DNA from: Saprospiraceae bacterium
GTDB taxonomy: Bacteria; Bacteroidota; Bacteroidia; Chitinophagales; Saprospiraceae
DNA: 12,408 nucleotides
NCBI GenBank assembly: GCA_023300255.1
Contig: JALZWC010000591.1
Location: 1 to 12,408 of the forward strand
Direction of reading: 5' to 3'
Below are positions 6,842 through 12,408 of this stretch, piece by piece. Positions within the stretch are counted from its first letter, which is position 1; the number at the start of each line of letters is the position of its first letter. The translations under genes were made by a program, and so were the position numbers. The notes below the pieces were generated by a model that saw only the letters and a program-made list of their open reading frames with translations, did no database searches and was not told the DNA's origin.

Positions 6842-7672
6842 ATGACTAAAAAGAACGAATGTTGCTTCCTCGGTCGTGGGAAGGTTGGGATTGCTTGTAT
6901 CGATTCTAATGGTTCATGGGGTATTGATTGGGGTTCTGGTTGGGGTATGAATGGCGCTGAGCTACCCCCAATCAGACATATTGGCAACGTCAATTCGCTT
7001 TCTTTGAATATTGATTTCGAACAAAAAAGATCAATTAACTTAGGCCCTGGATTCTATGAGAATGATTGCAGCGTTTGCATAATTAACGACGTAACTTTTA
7101 ATATGTCTCTTAACTGCATAAGTAGCGAAAATCTTAGACTTGCTCTGATGGGTAATATCAGACAGGTTTCTGCTAAGCCAGAGCCGCAGTCTCACAGTGT
7201 TTGTCCTAATTCAGACGTTCCCTTTGAATGTGGAACTTTCATACCGTTTAATACTCCTGGAGTTGATCCATCTACGTTATCAGTTAGTTTGTCAGATGAT
7301 TCAATAGAGTTAATTGAGGGCGTTCATTACCAAGCTGATCCGTTTGGCATTGAACTATTGATTGGTTTGTCTTTACCTGGTGGGGTTAGCTTAGATCTGA
7401 CATACACTGGAATGACTGACTATACAACCGTAGAGGCTTTAACTGACACTTGCAAAAATGTAAAAATGATATTCAGAGGCTTTAATTTAGCTGATGGAAA
7501 TGCGCCTTTTTTGGCAATTCTTCACAACGTTAAATTATCTCCAACTTCTGCTTTTCAAATGATCAGCGAAGACTTCACAACCCTTGAATTAACGGGTACT
7601 TTAGAAGCTGACAGCTCAATAACTGAGTCAGGTCACTCTAGGTATTTTAAAATAATTAAATTGGGGAGTTGA
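6842..7672 (+). CDS. Tail tube protein 2 (paralogue of the preceding protein)
   Basis: I place the start at ATG 6842 (276 aa). From there the protein reads MTKKNECCFLGRG, aligning with CCYIGVG of the upstream paralogue. An in-frame ATG at 6776 would add 22 residues that overlap the upstream gene and align with nothing. Shared blocks include HIGN(V/T), D-C-S-V-x-x-I-N-D-V-T-F-N-M, SENLRLALMGN, VEALT, LxxVKLxPTSA and ISEDFTTLELTGTL. It differs by a Gly/Trp-rich insertion near residues 24-39 and an extra segment around 106-140. It has nine cysteines. Two tube paralogues could make a mixed tube, or one could serve as a minor or distal tube subunit. GGGATA just upstream is a weak ribosome site, consistent with translational coupling. 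Confidence 0.7.
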   Translation: MTKKNECCFLGRGKVGIACIDSNGSWGIDWGSGWGMNGAELPPIRHIGNVNSLSLNIDFEQKRSINLGPGFYENDCSVCIINDVTFNMSLNCISSENLRLALMGNIRQVSAKPEPQSHSVCPNSDVPFECGTFIPFNTPGVDPSTLSVSLSDDSIELIEGVHYQADPFGIELLIGLSLPGGVSLDLTYTGMTDYTTVEALTDTCKNVKMIFRGFNLADGNAPFLAILHNVKLSPTSAFQMISEDFTTLELTGTLEADSSITESGHSRYFKIIKLGS

Positions 7673-7675
7673 AAA

Positions 7676-8089
7676 ATGGATATTTTCAAAAGAGAATCAG
7701 TAACTTTAAATGTTAATGGTGAGCAGATTGTGGTAGGCGAAATTTTAATGAAGCACTACAAGACAGTCAAGAATGATATTGCATCGATAACTGAAAAGTT
7801 AACTTCACAAAACGGTCAAAAGTTAGATTTAAAATCTCTTGTTGGAAATAGTCTGTCGACATTTGAGAACATCATAAAAACTATTACAGGTAAAGATTCC
7901 AAATTTACCGATGAGCTAAGTCAAACTCAAATGGAAAAGATTTTGCAAACAGCTTGGGAGATTAATAAAGATAGTTTTTTAATGAAGGAAATATCGAAGA
8001 AAATCAAGGCAGCTTTGGCACGGATGGAGAAGGCCAGAGAAGCCCAAGAGCTAAAGATAGAACAAGCGATGAAGTCGATAACGAAATAG
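7676..8089 (+). CDS. Tail assembly chaperone, gpG-like (unshifted product)
   Basis: This 137-aa, charged, largely helical protein begins with a short beta element (RESVTLNVNGEQIVVGEI), as in many siphophage tail assembly chaperones. A Lys-rich helical end follows (residues 104-137). It sits just downstream of the tube genes, as lambda gpG does, and contains no cysteine. GGGGAG at 7663-7668 lies 7 nt before the ATG. The chaperone binds the tape-measure protein during tail assembly and is not expected in the mature virion. Its codons 101-102 (Phe-Leu) form the slippery site for -1 frameshifting; the unshifted product is expected to be the more abundant form. Confidence 0.75.
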   Translation: MDIFKRESVTLNVNGEQIVVGEILMKHYKTVKNDIASITEKLTSQNGQKLDLKSLVGNSLSTFENIIKTITGKDSKFTDELSQTQMEKILQTAWEINKDSFLMKEISKKIKAALARMEKAREAQELKIEQAMKSITK

Positions 8090-8331
8090 CAACCTGCGTT
8101 CAAACGTTGATTGAAAATGGGCATTCTTTTACTGAAATAGGAAACTACACCATAAGGCAGTTTCAGGAGTTCATAAAAGTAATTGGCAAGCTTAAAAAGA
8201 GTGATTTGCTAATTCAATTGGCTTTAAATGCAACTGCGGCTCAAGGCGATGAGGCAGGCATTAAGAAAATGCAGCAACTTTTAGGCGGGAAGGTTAAAAA
8301 CCAGATCCCTGATAAATGGATAACAAAATAA
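7676..8331 (+). CDS. Tail assembly chaperone, gpG-T-like fusion made by -1 frameshifting
   Basis: This predicted 218-aa product contains residues 1-102 of the gpG-like protein. After slipping at 7975-7981 it continues with 116 codons in the -1 frame, beginning Asn-Glu-Gly at 7981 and ending at TAA 8329-8331. The -1 frame is closed by TAG at 7972-7974 and open from 7975 onward. The T-like part has a polar linker, then a helical domain (VQTLIENGHSFTEIG, IRQFQEFIKVIGKL, DLLIQLALNATAAQGDEAG, KKMQQLL), typical of gpT-like domains, which recruit tube subunits to the tape measure. A separate gene starting at TTG 8107 is unlikely because no Shine-Dalgarno precedes it. The exact site needs protein evidence. 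Confidence 0.75.
7975..7981 (+). promoter_or_regulatory. Programmed -1 ribosomal frameshift site (T TTT TTA)
   Basis: The heptamer is in the required phase: zero-frame codons are TTT (7976-7978) and TTA (7979-7981). After the shift the reads are TTT, TTT, then AAT at 7981. It is immediately preceded by the last -1-frame stop (TAG 7972-7974), the earliest possible place for entry. The sequence is the same as the HIV-1 slippery heptamer U UUU UUA. An SD-like GGGAG at 7956-7960 lies 14 nt upstream, at about the spacing at which internal SDs are known to stimulate -1 slipping in bacteria. Confidence 0.8.
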
Positions 8332-8349
8332 ACATAGCGAAGGAATGTT

Positions 8350-9414
8350 ATGGCAGGACAGATAAAACCAAGATACGGATTTCAAACGTTTGAACCTTCA
8401 GCAAAAGGCTGGGCGCAAGCTAAGAACCGAGAGGCTTGTAAACTAGATGCTGTGACATTCCCTTCATATGACCAGATAGGCCCGCTTCCAGAGTTTGGAA
8501 CTTCAGCAGGTCAACAATGGATTGACAGCGAAGATAACTCTCTTAATACTTGGGATGGTTCTACTTGGTTTAGATGCCCAGCTACAAAGGGCATGGTTGC
8601 GCACGATTGCGAGAGAAACTTATTCACATTTTTTAACGGAACTGATTGGGTTGATTTACTAACAGCCGACGCTCTAAGAGATGTTTTAGAAGCTAACTTA
8701 AATCTATTTTATGCTTTTAGTTCTGGAAATGGTGCGCCAACAGAACCGCCAACTTTTAACTTTCCATTTTACCAAGACCTAGATACCTCTGATATATATA
8801 TTTATAATTTTAATAATGGTCAATGGCTGCCTTTAAGTAATCCATCGGCAGTTGTTTCGGCGGGCGCTGAATCTTCTGGTGTTTTCCCTATAGGCGATGC
8901 AAACGGATTAATTGATAGTTCATGGCTTTCTTTTGTTAATAACACCACGGGACTAATATCCTGTGATTTTATAGAAGATAAAACTGAAGATAATTACACC
9001 CAAGTTGGATCTGATTTTACCTCGCTTCCAAGTAATCAAACAGTTGAAGTAAATTTTCCTGATTTTACAAATTCTGATATTTCAAAATCTGGTGCCGGTG
9101 GTTACGACATATTAAGTGCTGGAAGATACGACATAAGATTTACAGCTAATTCATTTCATAACCCTGCGGAGTGGGGGGAATATATAGCCTTCTTAACAGT
9201 TTCCGGTTTTGGATCTATAAGCGGCCCTGCATCTTTAGTAGGTCAAGGTCAACAATCCGTTAACAGTACGCAATTAGGTTCTCAGGTTTCTATTGTTGCA
9301 GACCTTGCGGTCGGCGATAACATACTAACCAGAGTTAGATACACTAATCAAACAGGAACGAGTGGAACTATCTCAAATGCTTTTATATCAATTACAAAAA
9401 TAAAGGATTTATAA
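8350..9414 (+). CDS. Fibre-like virion protein with DUF2793-like N terminus and C-terminal jelly-roll-like domain
   Basis: This 354-aa protein starts after GAAGGA (8339-8344). Residues 6-103 contain KPRYG, KGW...N..ACKLD, G-x-Q-W-I-D, a T-W-D-G-S-T-W-F-R-C motif, KGMVAHDC and F-x-G-x-x-W-V-D-L. This resembles the small W/G-rich modules (DUF2793-like) of phage tail and GTA proteins, and the next protein has the same block. Residues 104-170 form a helix-linker plus another W/P/N-rich piece (NNGQWLPLSNPS). Residues 215-354 look like a C1q/TNF-like beta sandwich: AGRYDIRFTA (257-266), a long loop, VGDNILTRVRYTNQ and a final FISITKI strand. It is probably a fibre or baseplate-associated receptor-binding component, with the N terminus as the virion anchor. 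Domain names are inferred by eye. Confidence 0.6.
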   Translation: MAGQIKPRYGFQTFEPSAKGWAQAKNREACKLDAVTFPSYDQIGPLPEFGTSAGQQWIDSEDNSLNTWDGSTWFRCPATKGMVAHDCERNLFTFFNGTDWVDLLTADALRDVLEANLNLFYAFSSGNGAPTEPPTFNFPFYQDLDTSDIYIYNFNNGQWLPLSNPSAVVSAGAESSGVFPIGDANGLIDSSWLSFVNNTTGLISCDFIEDKTEDNYTQVGSDFTSLPSNQTVEVNFPDFTNSDISKSGAGGYDILSAGRYDIRFTANSFHNPAEWGEYIAFLTVSGFGSISGPASLVGQGQQSVNSTQLGSQVSIVADLAVGDNILTRVRYTNQTGTSGTISNAFISITKIKDL

Positions 9415-9415
9415 A

Positions 9416-10348
9416 ATGTCAGCAACTACAAAACCAAGATTTGGATTGATAGCAGGTTGGAGTGAAGGCGAAAAGGGTTGGGGCGATTTCGTTAACCAAA
9501 ACTTTTGCAAAATAGATAACTTATTATATCTTGCAGTTGAGAGCGTTGGGGTTCCACCGGTCTCAAATGTAAATGGCAACCAATATATAGATGAAAATAA
9601 TAATATTCAAACATTTGTTGACGGTGTTTATGTTGAATGCGCACCCAGAAAAGGCATGAGAGCGCTTGATTGTTCAACAAACTGCACTTTAACATTTACA
9701 GGCGATGCATGGGTTGATTTAGTATCTGCAAAGATAGCGGAGTCAGGCGGCGGCGGTGGAGCAGGAATACCAGGGCCGCAGGGGCCAGCAGGAGCCGATG
9801 GATTGCCAGGAGCCGACGGATTACCAGGTGCGCCAGGCCCGATTGGCCCAGCAGGAGCTGACGGGGTTGCAGGAGATTTATCAATTGAAGATCTAACTGA
9901 TGTTTCAATCGATGCAATAGCAGACGGGCAACTTCTTTTGTGGAATAGTTTAGAAGGATCTTTTTTCCCTGTAGATTTACCTGCTGCCGGTGGAGATAAT
10001 ATCTGCTGTTTGACAGATCCAGGCGGTTTAGTAGCGCTTGATACTATCGTCATCGACTCTCTTGGTATTCCAGTAAAATCAGATATCACAGTTGCGAATC
10101 AAGTTGCACATTTTGTTGTTGTTGATGTTCCAGGAGATGGAACTGTATGCCTTCAATCATTTGGCCCTTATGAGTTTGCAGCGCCTCACGGCTTGGTTAT
10201 TGGCGATTACTATTTTGAAGGGCCAGGAGCGACCATAACAAATGTTGAGCCTACTTCTGGAATAAACAATGTATTATTTTATGTTGTTTCGGATACAAAA
10301 ATAGATATCACATCTGGAACTAGACCATTTCTGACAGTTGCACCATAA
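9416..10348 (+). CDS. Collagen-like fibre protein sharing the N-terminal anchor of its neighbour
   Basis: This 310-aa protein begins two bases after the previous stop, with AAAGGA at 9402-9407. Residues 6-102 repeat the neighbour's anchor: KPRFG, KGW..F.NQNFCKID, G-N-Q-Y-I-D, KGMRALDC, F-T-G-D-A-W-V-D-L. A Gly5-Ala-Gly linker (111-117) leads into twelve Gly-X-Y triplets (117-152), which should trimerise as a collagen-type helix. An L-T-D-V-S-I-D...D-G-Q-L-L-L-W-N motif (160-177) is common at fibre domain junctions. The C-terminal domain (about 205-310) includes an APHGLVIGDYYF stretch, a pattern seen in phage fibre tips. It has eight cysteines, including C197-C198. It is likely a trimeric side or tip fibre. 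The anchor shared with the preceding gene implies that both attach at similar virion sites or compete for one. Confidence 0.65.
   Translation: MSATTKPRFGLIAGWSEGEKGWGDFVNQNFCKIDNLLYLAVESVGVPPVSNVNGNQYIDENNNIQTFVDGVYVECAPRKGMRALDCSTNCTLTFTGDAWVDLVSAKIAESGGGGGAGIPGPQGPAGADGLPGADGLPGAPGPIGPAGADGVAGDLSIEDLTDVSIDAIADGQLLLWNSLEGSFFPVDLPAAGGDNICCLTDPGGLVALDTIVIDSLGIPVKSDITVANQVAHFVVVDVPGDGTVCLQSFGPYEFAAPHGLVIGDYYFEGPGATITNVEPTSGINNVLFYVVSDTKIDITSGTRPFLTVAP
9764..9871 (+). repeat. Collagen-like Gly-X-Y repeat (12 triplets)
   Basis: Codons 117-152 encode twelve uninterrupted Gly-X-Y triplets (IP, PQ, PA, AD, LP, AD, LP, AP, PI, PA, AD, VA after each Gly). An 18-bp tandem duplication with two silent differences lies at 9791-9808 and 9809-9826, suggesting recent growth of the array by slippage. 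Bacterial collagen-like stalks need no hydroxyproline. Confidence 0.9.
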
Positions 10349-10363
10349 AAGAGAGGACTAGAT

Positions 10364-10849
10364 ATGAGTAATACAAGAATAATTACGCCTACGCAAAACG
10401 CTACTCAACAAGCTGCTTTCGAAGTTACGCTAAGCGCACCGGTTTCGATAACTCAAGCGGGCACTACAATACTTTGGGATGTAGTAAATGTCGATAATCA
10501 AAACAGCTACAACCCGTTAACAGGAACCTACATTATTCCCGTTGGCTTCGCTGGTCATTGGTTGTTCACTGCGGCCTATCACTCAGACATTACCGAGGAC
10601 ACAATATTTACATGCACCATATTCAATGGTGGTTTTAGCGCTGGCTCAGCGGGAGCTAACAGAACATCAAATTATGATCCACAATTTGACCCGCATATAG
10701 ACGGAGTTTATGTCCAATCAAGCAAGCTAATGTCAGAGGGCACTCCAGTAGCAGTTGCAGGGTTTGTCGGCAATCCAAGCTCAACGCCAATAGACACCGT
10801 ACTCGACCCCAAGTTTAACTATTTTCACGGCATATTTTTAGGGGCTTAA
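10364..10849 (+). CDS. C1q/TNF-like jelly-roll protein 1
   Basis: This 161-aa protein starts after GAGAGGA at 10351-10357. The order resembles a C1q globular domain: a W-D-V-V-N-V-D strand (38-44), the turn 'Y-N-P-L-T-G-T-Y-I-I-P-V-G-F-A-G-H-W-L-F-T' (49-69), central strands, and a final F-H-G-I-F-L-G-A strand. C1q domains show 'y-d-x-x-t-G-x-F-t-x-P-x-x-G-x-Y-x-F' and end 'F-S-G-x-L'. Such domains trimerise and bind ligands, and in phages they serve as receptor-binding tips. There is no signal peptide or transmembrane segment. The protein lacks its own stalk but follows the collagen-like protein directly, so it may be a detachable tip for that fibre; this is inference. It has one cysteine. 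Confidence 0.6.
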   Translation: MSNTRIITPTQNATQQAAFEVTLSAPVSITQAGTTILWDVVNVDNQNSYNPLTGTYIIPVGFAGHWLFTAAYHSDITEDTIFTCTIFNGGFSAGSAGANRTSNYDPQFDPHIDGVYVQSSKLMSEGTPVAVAGFVGNPSSTPIDTVLDPKFNYFHGIFLGA

Positions 10850-10852
10850 AAA

Positions 10853-11347
10853 ATGGATAATGTTTTTGATCTTAATTATGCGCCAACCCCTTTAACAAAT
10901 GTCGGCTTTAGCTACGAGAGAACCAGTAGTACGCCTGGTGTCGATGGTTTTGGCGAACGCAGACCAGTAGCTTGGAATAGTTTGCAATATAGAACCGACC
11001 CAGCATTCACTGTAGCGCCAGGCTTTGGAACTTTTACTTTACCTGCCGGATACGATGGCCTTTGGTATTTTAGCTCGCGCTATAGGTGGAGTGGTGGCCC
11101 AAGGCAATTATTTTGGCTTAGCATAGAAAAAAATACCGTTGATACGCATATAACTAACAGAAGTTTCAACGACGCGGATACGGACAATCCACAATTTCAA
11201 AACTTAATAGTATCTGGGATAGTCCCGATGGTTGCAGGTGATGTAATTAGAATTGTTCAACAACGCCAAGAAGGACAGTTTATAAACGGAGCCGAAGCAG
11301 GCAACGCTCAGAATACAGAGTTTTGGGGTAAATGGCTGGGAGCCTAA
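10853..11347 (+). CDS. C1q/TNF-like jelly-roll protein 2 (paralogue)
   Basis: This 164-aa protein starts three bases after the previous stop, with its ribosome site TTAGGGGC inside the upstream gene. It shares the core W...(10-12 residues)...G-T-(Y/F)-x-(I/L)-P-x-G-(F/Y)-x-G-x-W-x-F and the ending (F)-(H/W)-G-x-(F/W)-L-G-A with the preceding protein. Central strands differ strongly: this copy has WYFSSRYRW, LFWLSIEKN and VAGDVIRIVQQRQEG, and no cysteine. Divergence in the loops with conservation of the core is what receptor-binding domains often show. The pair could form hetero-trimers, bind different receptors, or decorate different fibres. The TAA overlaps the probable ATG of the next gene. 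Confidence 0.6.
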   Translation: MDNVFDLNYAPTPLTNVGFSYERTSSTPGVDGFGERRPVAWNSLQYRTDPAFTVAPGFGTFTLPAGYDGLWYFSSRYRWSGGPRQLFWLSIEKNTVDTHITNRSFNDADTDNPQFQNLIVSGIVPMVAGDVIRIVQQRQEGQFINGAEAGNAQNTEFWGKWLGA

Positions 11348-11580
11348 TGACTAAGCTAGATAAAAATACATTTATGCCAATAGGGTTTGCATTGTTTCTA
11401 GCTATGACTGCGGTCGGGGTTGCCAGTAATACAAGTGCGAGATTCACGGCTCTAGAGAAAGATATTAATCACCATTCTGCGGATATAGATTTGTTGATAT
11501 TTGAAATACGTGAAATGAGAAAAGATATAGGCGAGCTAAAAATTACCGTTGAGCTTCTAAGCAAAAGCAATGAGGACTAA
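11347..11580 (+). CDS. Small membrane protein with coiled coil
   Basis: I place the start at ATG 11347 (77 aa). That ATG overlaps the upstream TAA by one base (TAATG) and has GGGAG at 11338-11342. An in-frame ATG at 11332 preceded by TGGGG would add five residues and cannot be excluded. Residues about 9-27 (FMPIGFALFLAMTAVGVAS) form one hydrophobic helix. Residues about 33-73 form a heptad-like charged helix (ALEKDINHHSADIDLLIFEIREMRKDIGELK...). The plan resembles small phage membrane proteins of the holin-associated or BhlA/XhlA kind and some spanin-like proteins, but those normally lie in lysis cassettes. Here it sits between fibre genes and the tape measure. Function unknown: a membrane-anchored assembly or ejection factor, or a lysis helper, are possibilities. 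Confidence 0.55.
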   Translation: MTKLDKNTFMPIGFALFLAMTAVGVASNTSARFTALEKDINHHSADIDLLIFEIREMRKDIGELKITVELLSKSNED

Positions 11581-11583
11581 CCA

Positions 11584-12408
11584 ATGCCAGAAACTAATTT
11601 AAGAATTAATGTTGAGGCAAATAACAGGCCTATATTAAACTTAATAAGAGATATAGGCGTTCTCGATCAAGCAGAACTTGATAGCATAACAGCAGAAGCG
11701 ACAAGACTAGAAGCATCGTTTGAGAGTGTAGGTCAAACACTTCAAGGCGTTGGAAGCAGAATAAATGGCCTAGGTAGATCTCTAAGTATAGGCATAACCG
11801 CACCACTAGCGGCCCTTGGAATCGGAGCTCTAACTCAAGCCGCTAACATAGAACAATTAGAAGTTAGATTGGCTGGTTTGGCAGGATCAGCAGAAGCAGG
11901 AGCAGAAGCATTAGAATCTTTAGTTGATTTCACTGCATCAACTCCTTTTCAACTTGACGATGTTGCAAATGCTGGTGCGACGCTTTTGTCATTCGGAGTA
12001 GAATCAGATTCATTAATCGATCAGCTAAGAACATTAGGTGATACGGCAGCAGGCTCGGGCGCGAGTCTAGGTGAACTTGCAGGTATTTACGGACGCATAT
12101 TGACTCAGGGTCAATTGACTGGCGAAACTCTTAACCAAATAGGAGAGCGTGGAATACCCATAAACAGGGCTTTGGCTGAAACTCTTGGGGTTGCAGAATC
12201 TGAAATTAGAAACCTAGTTTCTACTGGCGCTATCGGAATACCTCAACTTGACGCGGCTTTTGAGAGTCTCACCACTGGATCAGGTGCATTTGCAAACCAA
12301 CTAGAACTTCAATCGAGAACTTTAGGCGGCGCTTTTTCTACGGCTCTTGATAACGTTAGGTTACTGCTAACAGATATAGGCCGAGGCCTTAACGAAGATT
12401 TCAACATC
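11584..12408 (+). CDS. Tail tape measure protein, N-terminal part (3' truncated)
   Basis: ATG 11584 follows GAGGA at 11572-11576; 275 codons are open to the window edge. The N terminus carries typical tape-measure landmarks: S-I-G-I-T-A-P-L-A-A-L-G at about 68-79, F-T-A-S-T-P-F-Q-L-D-D-V and A-G-A-T-L-L-S-F-G around 116-138, and L-N-Q-I-G-E-R-G-I-P-I at 183-193. The last matches the TIGR02675-type tape-measure N-terminal domain pattern. This protein sets tail length, is wrapped by tube subunits with help from the frameshifted chaperone upstream, and is ejected with the DNA. No cysteine occurs in the visible part, unlike the virion shell proteins. Length, transmembrane segments and any C-terminal enzyme domain lie outside the window. 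Confidence 0.88.
   Translation, partial: MPETNLRINVEANNRPILNLIRDIGVLDQAELDSITAEATRLEASFESVGQTLQGVGSRINGLGRSLSIGITAPLAALGIGALTQAANIEQLEVRLAGLAGSAEAGAEALESLVDFTASTPFQLDDVANAGATLLSFGVESDSLIDQLRTLGDTAAGSGASLGELAGIYGRILTQGQLTGETLNQIGERGIPINRALAETLGVAESEIRNLVSTGAIGIPQLDAAFESLTTGSGAFANQLELQSRTLGGAFSTALDNVRLLLTDIGRGLNEDFNI

Noticed and set aside
8013..8039. Stem CTTTGGC/GCCAGAG as the frameshift-stimulating structure
   Set aside because: It begins 31 nt after the heptamer, well beyond the usual 5-9 nt spacing. I kept it only as a remark because chance stems of this size are common.
8107..8331. Separate small gene starting at TTG 8107
   Set aside because: No Shine-Dalgarno precedes it. The frame is open back to 7975, where a perfect -1 slippery heptamer in phase joins it to the upstream chaperone.
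9628..10089. Long minus-strand open frame opposite the collagen-like gene
   Set aside because: It is the antisense of the Gly-X-Y region, giving Pro/Ala/Gly-rich low-complexity protein. No ribosome site is visible, and the + strand gene is well supported.

Overview
The window is one continuous block of the late (virion structure) operon of a tailed bacteriophage or prophage. Every gene I can support lies on the + strand. Neighbouring genes abut, overlap by one base or sit a few dozen bases apart, and nearly all have a clear Shine-Dalgarno. No integrase, transposase, tRNA, host gene or CRISPR array is visible. The order (scaffold end, decoration, major capsid, Mu gp36-like connector, tail-terminator-like protein, tail tube, frameshifting tail chaperone, tape measure), with no sheath gene in view, points to a long-tailed siphovirus-like virion. 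By eye the DNA is moderately AT-rich with frequent AGA arginine codons. The strong AAGGAG-type ribosome sites fit a bacterial host, probably Gram-negative, but I cannot name the host.

Head region (1-5090): the C-terminal end of a scaffold or protease-scaffold protein, a TTG-initiated 808-aa protein with two tandem beta-rich repeats, two small capsid-cement-like proteins, a cysteine-rich HK97-fold-like major capsid protein, and a small lysine-rich protein. Connector and tail-tube region (5091-7672): a DUF1320/gp36-like protein with an extremely cysteine-rich tail, a tail-terminator-like protein, and two paralogous tail-tube-like proteins.

Tail assembly region (7676-8331): a gpG-like chaperone whose last third overlaps a second reading frame in the -1 register. 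A perfect T TTT TTA heptamer in the correct phase lies exactly at the start of the open -1 frame, so a gpG-T-type fusion of 218 aa is predicted.

Between this chaperone and the tape measure, where usually nothing lies, is a roughly 3.2-kb cassette (8350-11580). It holds two related fibre-like proteins (one with a collagen-like Gly-X-Y stretch), two C1q/TNF-like jelly-roll proteins and a small membrane/coiled-coil protein. The tape measure starts at 11584 and runs off the right edge.

Three things stand out. Virion proteins from the head to the tail tube are unusually rich in cysteine. Local gene or domain duplication recurs along the operon (808-aa repeats, cement pair, tube pair, fibre pair, C1q-like pair). 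An adhesion-type cassette sits inside the normally compact chaperone/tape-measure module. Functional names are inferred from motifs and gene order, without database searches.
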